Shown: positions 1 through 9,457, counted from the first letter of the stretch. The stretch: 58,654 bases of DNA from Verrucomicrobiales bacterium (GCA_028047635.1 JAOFXR010000014.1:1-58654); one strand, 5' to 3'. The notes: generated by a model from the letters alone, not told the origin. Translations and numbers: made by a program.

Positions 1-1741
1 GTGATTCCCGTTTGGCAGCATCTTGATCGAAGAAGGTTTCCATTTTTCCATTGAGTTCCTCATAGAAGGTCTCAGCGAATTTTTCTAGCTGGCGCGCCCT
101 TTGATCCGTTCTTGCGTTCCCGCCGGCTGCCAGCTTTGCTTTCTCAGTCTCAATGCGTTCTTCGAAAGATGACTCGAGGTCGATTAGATTCTCGACGAAT
201 TCTTTCGCCGCACGTGAACTGTCGATTCCTTCGATCATGGCATTTTCGAGTGGCTTGTTCTGAGTCAGGTGAAGTAAGCGCCCGTCGGAAAGGTCATCCA
301 TGTAGGCGTGAAAGCTCTTGAGCCACGCGTCACGCTCACGGGCATAGCGAACTTCCTCGCAATCTACGAGAGAATCATAAGGACCGGGTTGCGAAAAGAA
401 TTTCACGACAAGAGGGATCGTATCGATCAACATAAACAGTCCGGCAAGGATGCAGTAAGCAATCAAAGCGAATTTACCTCCTTCGGCGCCGTTTTCGAAG
501 AGACGGTGGAGTGCAAGCGTCTGGGTGAGGATGTCTCTTCGAGGTTCTGCTGTAATTCCGGCAATACGCTCCTGCTCCTGGGAGCCGATCGCCCCAATTT
601 CTGATTGAAGTCGCTCCAGCTCGCTCAAACGCGTATCGATCTGAGCAGTGATAGTCGTCCGAATCGTGTTTTGTTGATCTACAAACTGGTCCGCTTGAGA
701 TTGCTGGACCTGACGCTTCAAATCAGCGACGCGTGCACGTTCTTCCTTGATTCGGCCTGCTTTTGCTGCGGCAATGCCAACGAACTCGGCTTTGATACCT
801 TCTTCGGTTTCTTTGACGCGAGCGGCGAGATCTGTTTTCTGCGTCGTCAAATACGCAAGCATCTCGCCAATACGCTTCGCCTCTTCACGACGCCAGGCAA
901 GCTGATCATCACGAATGCTTTTAGCGCGCGGTCCCAGGCCGACAACTCCGCTGCGTTGACCATTTACTTCCCGCTCAAACTCTGTCTGCCAGCTGTCTAA
1001 CTCCATTTGCAGCTCCGTGTATTTGACCTGCATCGCAGCAAACTCGGTTTCCACTGACTCAATCTTCTGGCGATAGACAGCGGTATCGGCATCGATGCGA
1101 CCGTTCATTTGTGCTCGTAGCTCTGCATCCAGCTCAGAAAGGGGATCTGCAAGGCCTGCCGACGCATCTTCAACGAGGAACTCTGCAGAAAAAGTGTCTT
1201 CAAACTTCTGGCGCTGCACTGTAATTTGCCCTTCAAGCGCATCGACCTTGGCTTCAACACCAGCCTTGTTGCCATTAGCCGCAACCCGAACGGCTTCGAT
1301 TTCCTCCTGGCGCTCACTCTCGATGACACTGCTGATCGTATCGCTGAAGAGAAGCAGTGTGAGCGGGTGGGAAATCGTTACTCCCATCAAGGCCGCAACA
1401 ATGATTCGAAGAAAGAACTGGGCAATCTTACGATGAAATTTCTGATACGAGCGGTAGATCGAAAGCAATGCTCTATCGATCGTCATGATGATGAGACCCC
1501 ATGCGGTTGCAACCGGAATGATAATCTTCCAATTGTCAGTCAAGGTTGAGAGCGCGTAAGCACAGGCGATAAACGCGAACACCGTGGGAACGAGCACAGT
1601 GGCTCCGAAAGCGACATATTTTCGTTGCTCCCAGCCGGGGCACTGCTCAAGCGTGTCAGCTCCGGCTCCCGAAAGCCAAAAGAAAAAGTGCTTGAGAGGG
1701 TTACTGGATCGAGGTGGAGCAGGTGGTGTCGTTGAGATCAT
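1..1741 (-). CDS. DUF4407 membrane/coiled-coil protein (partial, C-terminus outside window)
   Basis: The reading frame is open from an ATG at 1741 to the window edge, giving 580 codons without a stop. Three hydrophobic segments lie near residues 36-59, 66-86 and 98-122, with an IDRALLS motif after the second. A long Glu/Gln/Arg/Lys-rich coiled coil follows (about 125-415), then a fourth membrane segment near 419-444 and another charged helical tail. This four-helix plus long coiled-coil plan matches the DUF4407 family, whose function is unknown. The gene stands alone, with a 605-base gap upstream. The coiled coil probably lies outside the bilayer as a scaffold or sensor; that is inference. 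The family call is fairly secure, the role is not. Confidence 0.75.
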   Translation of the reverse strand, partial: MISTTPPAPPRSSNPLKHFFFWLSGAGADTLEQCPGWEQRKYVAFGATVLVPTVFAFIACAYALSTLTDNWKIIIPVATAWGLIIMTIDRALLSIYRSYQKFHRKIAQFFLRIIVAALMGVTISHPLTLLLFSDTISSVIESERQEEIEAVRVAANGNKAGVEAKVDALEGQITVQRQKFEDTFSAEFLVEDASAGLADPLSELDAELRAQMNGRIDADTAVYRQKIESVETEFAAMQVKYTELQMELDSWQTEFEREVNGQRSGVVGLGPRAKSIRDDQLAWRREEAKRIGEMLAYLTTQKTDLAARVKETEEGIKAEFVGIAAAKAGRIKEERARVADLKRQVQQSQADQFVDQQNTIRTTITAQIDTRLSELERLQSEIGAIGSQEQERIAGITAEPRRDILTQTLALHRLFENGAEGGKFALIAYCILAGLFMLIDTIPLVVKFFSQPGPYDSLVDCEEVRYARERDAWLKSFHAYMDDLSDGRLLHLTQNKPLENAMIEGIDSSRAAKEFVENLIDLESSFEERIETEKAKLAAGGNARTDQRARQLEKFAETFYEELNGKMETFFDQDAAKRES

Positions 1742-1836
1742 GGCACGCAGGTTGGGTGGTTAGACAATAGTCTCGGCATCACCAAACCAAGGCGCTCGGC
1801 GCTACCAAATGAACAGTTATCAGTTAAATACTTAGG

Positions 1837-1850
1837 ATTTGTTGACAAAT
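1837..1850. promoter_or_regulatory. Near-palindrome overlapping a -35-like hexamer
   Basis: Six-base arms ATTTGT and ACAAAT flank a central TG. The plus strand contains TTGACA (1842-1847) and the minus strand TTGTCA at the same place, about 100 bases upstream of the DUF4407 start. It could be a promoter or operator for that gene, but no convincing -10 hexamer was found on either strand, so confidence is low. Confidence 0.25.
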
Positions 1851-1959
1851 TGTAAATCCCTAAATTAAAGGAAAGCATAACTCTTTCGAGTACTGCGCTG
1901 TCTGGAATTGACGGTATGAAGAGTGAATGTCGGAAGTTGAGGAGCGACCCGTTCAGCCT

Positions 1960-1995
1960 CCTTATCTCTGTCGATGCTCAATGGCAGAGATAAGG
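1960..1995. repeat. Perfect 11-bp inverted repeat with 14-base loop
   Basis: The arms CCTTATCTCTG (1960-1970) and CAGAGATAAGG (1985-1995) are exact reverse complements. No T-run follows on either side, so it is not an obvious intrinsic terminator. It lies in the gene-free region between DUF4407 and hrpB and could be part of a small RNA, a protein-binding site or a repeat-family member. Confidence 0.6.
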
Positions 1996-2346
1996 CGACC
2001 TCCCTGGCAATGGTGTGAGCATCCCGTCCTCGACTGTTCCGGTTATGGGCTCCCGCAACGTCAGAAGTCAGTGACCATTTCATCTTGCTCTCTCCAGGGG
2101 CAAATTTTACCCAGCTTCATCATTAAGTGCCAAACCACTCGTTCATTGCACATCAATGAGCCCCTCTGAGAGCGGATGGAAATATTAATAAATTAGTTTT
2201 CTATTTAATAAATTTAATAAATAGCGGGACTGAATTGACCAGGGAAGTGTGGTCACCAAGTCCACCTTCGTGAAATGATGGGGGATCTTTGCTGTCAGTC
2301 GGACGGAATCGTTTGAGCTATCGCAAGAAACTTCAAAATCTCTCGA

Positions 2347-4905
2347 TCACTCAAACTCAGGCCAATCATGCTTTGGATAGCGGCCGCGTAGTTGCGATCG
2401 CACCGCAGGATAGCTGCCGGTCCAGAATCCGGCAAGGTTCTCAGTGACTTGAACAGGACGTGAATTGGGGCCGAGGATTTCAACAACGACGGGCACTTTC
2501 CCTTCACAAATAGTCGGGGCGTCTTTCAGTCCGAAGAGGTGTTGAATCAAGACCGATATTTTGGGTTTCTCGTCCGGAGAGTAATGAACCCGGACCACTT
2601 TACCGTTTGAAAGGATCACGGACTCGGGCGCGGCATGATCGATCACACCAGCTTGATGAGAGGGGAGCCATTCTTTGATCACGGCATTAACGGGACGGTC
2701 TTTGATCTGCTTGTAACTGATTCCTCCGGCACAGATTTGCTCCAGCATGAGCTGCTTTGACTCCTCATCGATCGGCGAGATTTCGTATTGCGGGCAGTTT
2801 TCCGCCACCAAATTCACCCGGCTGAACCACGCCTCCACCTTGCCGTCCCACTTCTTCAAATTGAGTTCACCTGAGAGAACCCGCTCGGCGAGCAGGGTAG
2901 CTGCTTCTTCGGGGGGAACTTCGCCACCCGGTTTCGTTTCCAGAACAAGATCACGGAATCGTTTTTCAAGGCGGGCTTCCACTTTTCGCGAGCGCTCATC
3001 GTAAACAGCGCCCTCCTTTTTCTCAAAGGCATCGGGGAACAACTCCTGCAGCCAGGTTTCCTCAATTCGTGTGCAAAGCCCTAGCTTCACCGTTAGATCA
3101 CGCCCCTCGACCTCTATCATCTCACCGGCGATAAAGGTTCGGCATGTCTTATCGCCGGCAACGCTGTCTTTCTCGACCTGGCCACGCCGTCCACCGATTA
3201 CAGCGCAGGTGAGCGTGCTTTGATTGTGACGGATCGCGAGTCGATCAGAAAACCCGGAAAGTAGTATTTTAGCCAGTGCCTCATTATCCGGCTCAGCGAA
3301 GCTACCGCTGCCAAAACCCCAGCGGTCTGCAATTCTCGTGAGCTGTTTGGTAATTCGATCAACATCGCGAGACGCTCCGGCATGAATTCCAAGTCGTTCT
3401 CCAATCTCACGGCGAAAATCATTCTGTTTCATTTGCGTCCAGGCACGGGCGAGTGCCTGGAAATCAGAGATATCATCGGGCTGCGCAAAATCCTCAGGCA
3501 TGAGATGATCAGAATGCCGTCTGCGCAGCGGAAAAAGGGGACGTGCTTGTGTCAGCGCGGCGACCAAAGCGAGGTAATCCAGATAACCGCCCTTCGCCGC
3601 CTCCAGAAGAACTTTACCGAAACGGGGAGGAACCGGTAATTGGCTGATCTTTCGACCGTCGGGAGTCAGTTGCTCATCACGACTGAGTGCGCCGAGTTCG
3701 ATGAGCCTGAGCATCGCCTCATCTAGAGCCGCTCGATCCGGTTTCTCGAACCAATTGAACTCCCGAATCGAAGTGATCCCGCTGGAATAGAGAATGAGTA
3801 TTGCCTCGGTCAGGTCCATTCTCTGAACCTCGGCAGCAGTAGCCGGAGCGCGTTGTTCGTGTTCACGCTCACTCCAGAGGCGTATCGCAGCGCCTTTCGT
3901 GGTTCGACCTGCACGGCCGGCCCGCTGCGACGCCGATGCCTGCGAGATCTTTTCGATGTGAAGGGTCGTGATGCCACGACGATGATCAAATGCGGACCGT
4001 CGCTCAAGACCGGAATCGACGACAAGTGTAACGCCATCAATCGTAATTGAGGTCTCGGCCACGTTGGTGGCAATGACGATTTTCGGCCGGCTGCTTTTTG
4101 AAACCGCGGCATCCTGCTTCCCCGGTGGGAGCTCTCCGTAGAGTTCGTGAATTTCAAAAGAGCTCCCGACGGTTCGCTGCAGGGCGGAGGCGGTCTTTTG
4201 GATTTCATACCGACCGGGTAAAAAGACCAGAATGTGCCCATCCACTCCGTTGACCTTGAGGTAGTCTCGAATCACTCGCGCGATGTGGTCCCAGAGTTCG
4301 CCTTTGTGACGTTCGCGTGGCGGTTCGTAAGCAACTTCTACAGGGTAGGTGCGTCCTTCGGAAATGAGGTGCCTGCAATCGTCGCCGAGATAACTTTTAA
4401 GCGCAGCTGTTTCCAGTGTTGCGGACATCACAATGATCTTCAGATCTGGCCGCAGGGTCTTTTGCACCTCAAGACAACGAGCCAAACTGATATCACCGAA
4501 GAAGTGGCGTTCGTGGAATTCGTCGAGAACCACTGCGGAAATAGTGGCGAGATCCGGCTGATCCATCAGTTTGCGAAGCAGGATGCCCTCGGTCACAAAA
4601 CGAATTCGGGTATTCGCTGATACGGCATTCTCAAATCGAACCTGAAAACCGACTTCATCACCCAGTGATCCATTCCGCTCGCTGGCAACTCGCGTCGCCA
4701 ACATCCTCGCTGCGAGCCGGCGGGGTTGCAGCACATAGACTTCGCCGTCACCGCAGAGCCCACTGTCTAGAAGAAATTGAGGGACCTGCGTCGACTTTCC
4801 GGAACCGGTGGGAGCCTCGATCACGACGCGCGCGTTTTCGTTGCTGACCGCAGCGGCGAGATCGATCTCGAGATCGAAAATAGGTAAGGAGCGGTCGCGA
4901 GACAT
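2347..4905 (-). CDS. hrpB: ATP-dependent RNA helicase HrpB
   Basis: An 852-residue DEAH-type helicase close to the usual HrpB length. Visible motifs are Walker A (APTGSGKST, about residues 31-39), the HrpB-type box DEFHERH near residue 129, MSATLE, and the helicase C-terminal motifs ATNVAETSITIDG and QRAGRAGR. The C-terminal end has the HrpB signature with a GFW-GSY element followed by RGRYPKHDWPE. HrpB is a cytoplasmic putative RNA helicase whose physiological role is poorly defined. The ATG at 4905 overlaps the upstream lipoprotein stop in a TAATG arrangement, which suggests translational coupling. It is the last gene of a minus-strand run that may start at the sulfatase at 9457. Confidence 0.95.
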   Translation of the reverse strand: MSRDRSLPIFDLEIDLAAAVSNENARVVIEAPTGSGKSTQVPQFLLDSGLCGDGEVYVLQPRRLAARMLATRVASERNGSLGDEVGFQVRFENAVSANTRIRFVTEGILLRKLMDQPDLATISAVVLDEFHERHFFGDISLARCLEVQKTLRPDLKIIVMSATLETAALKSYLGDDCRHLISEGRTYPVEVAYEPPRERHKGELWDHIARVIRDYLKVNGVDGHILVFLPGRYEIQKTASALQRTVGSSFEIHELYGELPPGKQDAAVSKSSRPKIVIATNVAETSITIDGVTLVVDSGLERRSAFDHRRGITTLHIEKISQASASQRAGRAGRTTKGAAIRLWSEREHEQRAPATAAEVQRMDLTEAILILYSSGITSIREFNWFEKPDRAALDEAMLRLIELGALSRDEQLTPDGRKISQLPVPPRFGKVLLEAAKGGYLDYLALVAALTQARPLFPLRRRHSDHLMPEDFAQPDDISDFQALARAWTQMKQNDFRREIGERLGIHAGASRDVDRITKQLTRIADRWGFGSGSFAEPDNEALAKILLSGFSDRLAIRHNQSTLTCAVIGGRRGQVEKDSVAGDKTCRTFIAGEMIEVEGRDLTVKLGLCTRIEETWLQELFPDAFEKKEGAVYDERSRKVEARLEKRFRDLVLETKPGGEVPPEEAATLLAERVLSGELNLKKWDGKVEAWFSRVNLVAENCPQYEISPIDEESKQLMLEQICAGGISYKQIKDRPVNAVIKEWLPSHQAGVIDHAAPESVILSNGKVVRVHYSPDEKPKISVLIQHLFGLKDAPTICEGKVPVVVEILGPNSRPVQVTENLAGFWTGSYPAVRSQLRGRYPKHDWPEFE

Positions 4906-5351
4906 TACTCCGGGCGAGTCATCCGAAACTCGCCAAGTTCTTCACGGTCGTTTGAGTAAGTTGCCTTAAAGGATTTGCCTGAAATCGTGGCTCGATGTCC
5001 GAATGTTCCGAAGAGCCCTAAATCCTTTTCCCCGTCCACGAGGTATCGCGAACCGCTGCGTCGTGCGGGAAAAGTGACGGTGTATCCGCCCGATAGAACT
5101 TTGGCCCACGTGGCATGGTAGCGAAAATCATATTCACCGGGCTTGGATTTTGATTCCGAAACGATGGCTCGGAGATCGCCTTCATGACCGTTCGTGGTCG
5201 TCGTCCAGCCTCCCGCCCAGGGGCCTTCTAAAGTAGCAATTTTCCCTGACTCGTATTCAGCCACTGCCTTCTTCCAGTCCTGTTCGAAGCTCACACAACT
5301 GCTAAGAGCAAAGGTGGCAAAGAGAATAAATGGTCGGAAAATCGTTTTCAT
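4905..5351 (-). CDS. Small predicted lipoprotein
   Basis: A 148-residue protein with a short basic N-terminus, a hydrophobic stretch and a lipobox-like LSSC ending at about Cys19, so the mature protein is probably lipid-anchored. The remainder contains paired Gly/Trp/Tyr-rich beta-strand-like segments (for example EGPWAGGW and GEYDFRYHATW) and resembles a small beta-barrel or lipocalin-like fold, which is inference. It was not assigned to a named family. Its stop overlaps the hrpB start by one base, although a functional link between an envelope lipoprotein and an RNA helicase is not obvious. Confidence 0.8.
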   Translation of the reverse strand: MKTIFRPFILFATFALSSCVSFEQDWKKAVAEYESGKIATLEGPWAGGWTTTTNGHEGDLRAIVSESKSKPGEYDFRYHATWAKVLSGGYTVTFPARRSGSRYLVDGEKDLGLFGTFGHRATISGKSFKATYSNDREELGEFRMTRPE

Positions 5352-5421
5352 TGGAGCCAGTTGAGTAAGAAACGCATTTCAAGCGTCTCAGCAACCGCTA
5401 ATTGGGGCGGAACAAGGGAAG

Positions 5422-5961
5422 TTACGAAGCCTCTTTCTTCGCGCTCTCCCGCTCACATACATTCACCACATTATCGGCCTGCAGAAGCAGCCCAATCAGT
5501 TTCGCGTCCCCTCCGCCTTTGTTCCCGAATTTCAATTCATCGGTCTCCGAGAGAAATAATCTTAGTAAATCGCGGGCAGGGGCGGGAAGTTTGCTCTTGG
5601 TATCGGAGGTCCGTTTCAGGAACTCCTCTGACGTTTCAAAGCGAACTGGATCGTTGAATTTTTCACTCAGGTAGTCTTTCAGGGCATCTGAAATCGCGAG
5701 GGTGAATTGATTGGGGGCATACTCAATCCGATTCTTTTCGATCTCAAGAAATCGGCTTTTTACTTTCGCAACAGAAGAATCTCCACCGGTCTGCTCACTT
5801 CTTTTCAAGTAATACCAGATCGCTACACCTATCGCGGCAAGGATCAAGACTCCGAGAATACTCCAAAACACGGTCGGCCATATCGGAGGAACCGGCTCTA
5901 ACACGACAATATCGTATAGCTCGTCGGCTCCAGGTGTTTGTTGTCCCAAAAGGAAAGTCAT
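5422..5961 (-). CDS. DUF4381-type membrane protein of the MoxR/Bat gene set
   Basis: A 179-residue protein with an N-terminal periplasmic stretch, one clear membrane helix (about 32-52, IWPTVFWSILGVLILAA then WYYL) and a cytoplasmic helical domain of about 125 residues. This layout and the position just downstream of a DUF58 gene match DUF4381 proteins, which occur in MoxR-DUF58-DUF4381-VWA operons. The gap to the DUF58 stop is 12 bases, so they are surely co-transcribed. The VWA/BatD members expected next lie instead at 17.9-23.6 kb in the same orientation. Its exact role is unknown. Confidence 0.75.
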   Translation of the reverse strand: MTFLLGQQTPGADELYDIVVLEPVPPIWPTVFWSILGVLILAAIGVAIWYYLKRSEQTGGDSSVAKVKSRFLEIEKNRIEYAPNQFTLAISDALKDYLSEKFNDPVRFETSEEFLKRTSDTKSKLPAPARDLLRLFLSETDELKFGNKGGGDAKLIGLLLQADNVVNVCERESAKKEAS

Positions 5962-5973
5962 CTCGCTATAAAT

Positions 5974-6918
5974 CTAGACACCAGAGCGATCGCGCCGTTT
6001 AAAAAAGCTGTGAAGGGCCGGGAGATACTCTTCGTCGGTGCGGAGCGAGATTTTATCAATCGAAAGCCGTTTAAAATCCTGATCAATCGATTCCTGCCAG
6101 CGTTTTGCCTCGGCATTGTAGGCGGCTCGCAGTCTCGCATTGCCGGTGTTCACCTCAATTTGACGTCCTGTCTCCGGGTCTTCGAGGCGCACATGCCCGA
6201 CGGCAGGTAGCTCAAGCTCCGCCGGATCACTCACTTGAATGGCAACGAGATCGTGTTTGCGATTGATGATGCGCAGGTCAGTTCCGAGGTCTTCTTCAAA
6301 GAGAAAATCAGAGAGCATAAAAACGAGCGATCGACGGCGCACGGCGTTTTTCAAGATCTCGATGGGAGGATTCAGGGAAGTGCCATGCCCCTCCGGTTCA
6401 AAATGGAGAATCTCGCGGATCAGTCGGAGTGCATGTCCGGTTCCTTTGCGTGGTGGAAGGTAAAGCTCAACTTCGTCCGTGAAGAGAATCAGTCCCACTT
6501 TATCTTTGTTCTGAAGCGCACTGAAGGTAAGGAGAGCAGCGACCTCAGCCATCATTTCCCGTTTACTCAGGTCATGGCTCCCGTATTTGCCAGATGCGCT
6601 GATATCAACGCAGACGAAAACGGTGAGCTCCCGCTCCTCAGTGAATTTTTTTACAAAGGGATGTCCCATCCGGGCCGTCACGTTCCAGTCAATCGCTCTG
6701 ACTTCGTCGCCCGCCTGATACTCACGAAAGTCTTCGAAATCGATTCCCTCGCCCTTGAAGCAACTATGATATTCTCCACCAAAGCTTTCTCTCACAAGTC
6801 CTCGGGTGCGCAATTCGATCTTCCGCACCTTTTTCAAAATCTCGCTGACTTCGCTGCGATTCTTATCACCGACGGGTTCGATCGGTTTGACTGACTTACG
6901 GGCGGGCATACAAATCAC
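5974..6918 (-). CDS. DUF58 domain protein (MoxR-associated, VWA-like)
   Basis: A protein of up to 314 residues with the DUF58 core: the conserved FEDFREYQAGDEVRAIDWNV-like block near residues 61-80 and a VWA-type metal site DISASG at about 109-114. DUF58 proteins work with MoxR-type AAA ATPases, probably in assembling or activating envelope or secreted complexes. Two starts are possible: a GTG at 6918, which overlaps the upstream stop as GTGA, or an ATG at 6909 giving MPARKS. No moxR gene is seen in this window, which is unusual because moxR normally lies immediately upstream; a DUF6807 gene occupies that place. Confidence 0.88.
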   Translation of the reverse strand: MICMPARKSVKPIEPVGDKNRSEVSEILKKVRKIELRTRGLVRESFGGEYHSCFKGEGIDFEDFREYQAGDEVRAIDWNVTARMGHPFVKKFTEERELTVFVCVDISASGKYGSHDLSKREMMAEVAALLTFSALQNKDKVGLILFTDEVELYLPPRKGTGHALRLIREILHFEPEGHGTSLNPPIEILKNAVRRRSLVFMLSDFLFEEDLGTDLRIINRKHDLVAIQVSDPAELELPAVGHVRLEDPETGRQIEVNTGNARLRAAYNAEAKRWQESIDQDFKRLSIDKISLRTDEEYLPALHSFFKRRDRSGV

Positions 6919-7886
6919 TCTTTGGTGAAGGCGTCGCTCAAAGCGGCAATCTCATCGGGTTCCATTTCACCTTCACGTATCACGAGACGGTAGTGGACTT
7001 CAAGCGGCTTTTCCTTAGAAACTTCCGCGGAAAAATAGCTGCCGAAACGTCCGTAGTCCCGCTCACTGTAGCGAGCCGGTTTCGGATTGGAAGGACTGTC
7101 CAGATAGGCGACGGTATACTGCTTCTTTTCGACGGTGAAACACATTCCCTTCCAGGCAAGATCGCGGGTCGCCTCGGTATCTGTTTTGGCTGACCAGTTG
7201 ATCGACGAACCCGGTTTGCCTTTGCCCGAAACGGGGCGGAGGTAATACGTAGATTTGGTGCCGAGCTCAGAGACTTCATTGCTGGCCCGAAACTGAAACC
7301 CTGCATGCTGCGGGTCACCATCCAACTTCAATCGGGGAACAAGAGGGGTGAGTGTTGAATTAAAGTCGACTACCACATCGCTGTTCAGGACGGAGAAACG
7401 CATCGTTCTCAGCTCAGTGGCAAAGGCATTTCCATCGTCACCTATCCAGTCAATTTTAGAGGTGAAGGTTCCTGACTCCTCATCCGTTTCCATTTCTGTA
7501 AACTCGCGATGCACCTGATGAGCCATCCGGCAATGCCAGGTATCAACCTTGGAGTGATCTTTCCCTTCGTTGTCCGTGTAGCTGATTCTCGAAAATCCGT
7601 AGAAAATGCCGCGGTGGTGGGGGAACTTGCCACCGGCGCCTTTCGTGACGAAATGGTCTTTGCTCCACCATTTATAAATATGGCAGAATGGCTTGTAAGT
7701 CTCTTCGCGCCGCTCTTTCGAAGACTCGTCAATCGGCTCAAACATGTAGCGAGCGATGAGACGGGTCTTGTAACGAAGGTCGAGATGCTTTCCATCTTCT
7801 TTTTCCCAGACATATTCGGCCGATGCCGTCGAGGCAAGAAGACTTACTCCAAAGCTGAGTGCTACCAGTATTGTGAATCGGTTCAT
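6915..7886 (-). CDS. Exported DUF6807 (PmoA-like) protein
   Basis: A 323-residue protein with a signal peptide (cleavage likely after ASTASA, residue 23). The body contains a PHHRGIFYGF motif and a WHCRMAHQ segment typical of the DUF6807 family, often labelled 'methane oxygenase PmoA' by an old misannotation. It is not a membrane methane monooxygenase subunit; these are soluble exported beta-rich proteins common in Planctomycetes and Verrucomicrobia near glycan-degrading genes. It follows a sulfatase by 11 bases and overlaps the DUF58 start by four bases, so it appears operonic with both. A carbohydrate-related function is inferred from context only. Confidence 0.82.
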   Translation of the reverse strand: MNRFTILVALSFGVSLLASTASAEYVWEKEDGKHLDLRYKTRLIARYMFEPIDESSKERREETYKPFCHIYKWWSKDHFVTKGAGGKFPHHRGIFYGFSRISYTDNEGKDHSKVDTWHCRMAHQVHREFTEMETDEESGTFTSKIDWIGDDGNAFATELRTMRFSVLNSDVVVDFNSTLTPLVPRLKLDGDPQHAGFQFRASNEVSELGTKSTYYLRPVSGKGKPGSSINWSAKTDTEATRDLAWKGMCFTVEKKQYTVAYLDSPSNPKPARYSERDYGRFGSYFSAEVSKEKPLEVHYRLVIREGEMEPDEIAALSDAFTKE

Positions 7887-7897
7887 ATTCTTATTTA

Positions 7898-9457
7898 TCA
7901 GGGGGAAACGAATCCTTTTTCGACCATTTGCGCTTTCGATAGGCGTGGTCGAACTCGCGCCGGAGTAGGCAAGCCACTGATGCGGTCGAACTCGTCGGCG
8001 GTGCGAAGTTCAGGCACGTAGTCTTTGGTTCGTTTTTCCCAGTCAATCAGCGCCGCTCGCAAGGCTCGAAGGAGCGGGGCGTTGCGCTCATCAGAGACGA
8101 GATTGTTTAACTCGTAGGGATCCATTTTCGTATCATAGAGCTCTTCCTCAGGGCGTGGAGCGATGAAGCAGGCCTCCTGTGCCGGGGTGAGCTCGCCTTT
8201 ATCCCGAAGTCTCGTCAGTTCGACAAACGTTGAACTTCGGAGTCCATCAGCCGATGGGGTCTGAGGCAGATCGTTGTAGTAGTTGCGGATGTATTTGTAA
8301 CGGTGATTGCGAACCGCTCTGACGTGGTCTTCGTAGTCATGCCAGTTTTTCTCGGCGTAGACATAGTCACGGACCGGTTTATCCGGATCTGTCAGCAGGG
8401 GCGAAAAATCGACTCCTTCAAAAGTTTGACCCATGTTGGTGATTCCACCCAGTTTCATGAAAGTCTTGGCGATATCAACTGTGCTTACGATTTTGTCAGT
8501 CGAAGTCCCGGGTTTCACCGTGGCCGGCCATCGCACGAGCCATGGAGTTTTGATGCCGCTATCGTAGACGGTGGTCTTGTCCCGTGGAAAAGGCCGCCCG
8601 TTGTCGCTGATGAAGAGAATCATCGTATTGTCTGCAATCCCCTGTGCATCAAGCTCATCCATGACGAGGCCCACGTATTTATCGAGGCGAGTGATTTCAT
8701 CGTAGTAAAGCTGATAGTCGGCTCTCACTGCGGGGGTATCAGGGTGATAGGGAGCCACTTTAATTTCATCGGCGTGTGAGGGCTCCGGAATGATTCCCGA
8801 ATGGTAGGGGCGATGCGGATCAAGTGCGGCGAGCCACAGGAAGAACGGTTTACCTGGAGGGCGATCGCGCATCATGGGAACCCAATCGACACAGCCACTC
8901 TGCGCTTCGCCTTCCAGTGTCTCGCTGAACTTTCCTGTCGTATCGCCACTGGGGAGCTGAAAACCGGATGTATCAACCTCGCGAATTTCATCAAAGCGAT
9001 CACGCACTTCATCTCCGAGGTGCCATTTTCCCGCCGCGGCGGTCCAGTAGCCCTTCTCTTTTAGTTTCTCGACAAAGGTGACTTGATCTCCTGGTAACGG
9101 AAAGTGGAGTTCCTCTGCGTTGGTCTGATGAGGGTATCTGCCGGTGATAATGCTCGCTCGGCTTGGGCTGCACGAAGAGGTAGTCGTAAAGGCATTATCG
9201 AAGCGCATGCCTTCGTTTGCCATCCGCTGCAAATTCGGCGTCAAAATCGAATCATGGCCGTAGGGCGACGAATCATCCCAGGCGAGATCATCCGCAATAA
9301 TGAGAACGAGATTAGGCAGCTTTAAAAGCTCAGCCTGTCTCGCTACTTCCTCTGGCGAAAGCTCAGGCGTTTCTTCAGTTTTTTCATCGTCCTGGGCATA
9401 ACTAAGGCTGATCGAAAGCACACAAAGAACTAAAAATCGAGTAAGGGATCGAAACAT
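7898..9457 (-). CDS. Secreted sulfatase
   Basis: A 519-residue type I sulfatase. The N-terminus is a signal peptide ending near SYAQ (residue 21), followed by a Glu-rich spacer. The metal-binding start LVLIIADDLAWDD is at about 50-62, and the formylglycine site CSPSRA begins at Cys96, with TGRYPHQ after it. A GKWHLGD motif and DNGRPFPRD downstream supply further active-site residues. Such enzymes hydrolyse sulfate esters, usually on carbohydrates, after conversion of Cys to formylglycine by a maturase, which is not in this window. It heads a minus-strand operon with the DUF6807 gene and is divergent from the DUF1592 gene. Confidence 0.93.
   Translation of the reverse strand: MFRSLTRFLVLCVLSISLSYAQDDEKTEETPELSPEEVARQAELLKLPNLVLIIADDLAWDDSSPYGHDSILTPNLQRMANEGMRFDNAFTTTSSCSPSRASIITGRYPHQTNAEELHFPLPGDQVTFVEKLKEKGYWTAAAGKWHLGDEVRDRFDEIREVDTSGFQLPSGDTTGKFSETLEGEAQSGCVDWVPMMRDRPPGKPFFLWLAALDPHRPYHSGIIPEPSHADEIKVAPYHPDTPAVRADYQLYYDEITRLDKYVGLVMDELDAQGIADNTMILFISDNGRPFPRDKTTVYDSGIKTPWLVRWPATVKPGTSTDKIVSTVDIAKTFMKLGGITNMGQTFEGVDFSPLLTDPDKPVRDYVYAEKNWHDYEDHVRAVRNHRYKYIRNYYNDLPQTPSADGLRSSTFVELTRLRDKGELTPAQEACFIAPRPEEELYDTKMDPYELNNLVSDERNAPLLRALRAALIDWEKRTKDYVPELRTADEFDRISGLPTPARVRPRLSKAQMVEKGFVSP

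Larger units (their letters stand above)
1742..2346. other. 605-base intergenic region, AT-rich in part
   Basis: This is the only gap over 300 bases. It separates the DUF4407 start from the hrpB stop. It holds a near-palindrome at 1837-1850, a perfect 11-bp hairpin at 1960-1995, and a very AT-rich block around 2185-2225 made of repeated taataaat-like units. Short open frames exist (1865-2083 minus, 1927-2169 plus), but neither has a recognisable domain, signal peptide or protein-like composition. No tRNA or known riboswitch was recognised. Confidence 0.6.

Noticed and set aside
1865-2083. 72-codon minus-strand open frame with a GGAGAG-like ribosome site before its ATG
   Set aside because: The ribosome site is good, but the residues lack any domain, hydrophobic segment or protein-like pattern, and the frame spans the perfect hairpin. 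Kept only as part of the intergenic note.
1927-2169. 80-codon plus-strand open frame in the same gap
   Set aside because: No ribosome site, no recognisable motif, and it overlaps the other weak frame.
2236-2255. 6-bp hairpin downstream of hrpB
   Set aside because: The stem is too short and no T-run follows on the minus strand, so it is not supported as the hrpB terminator.
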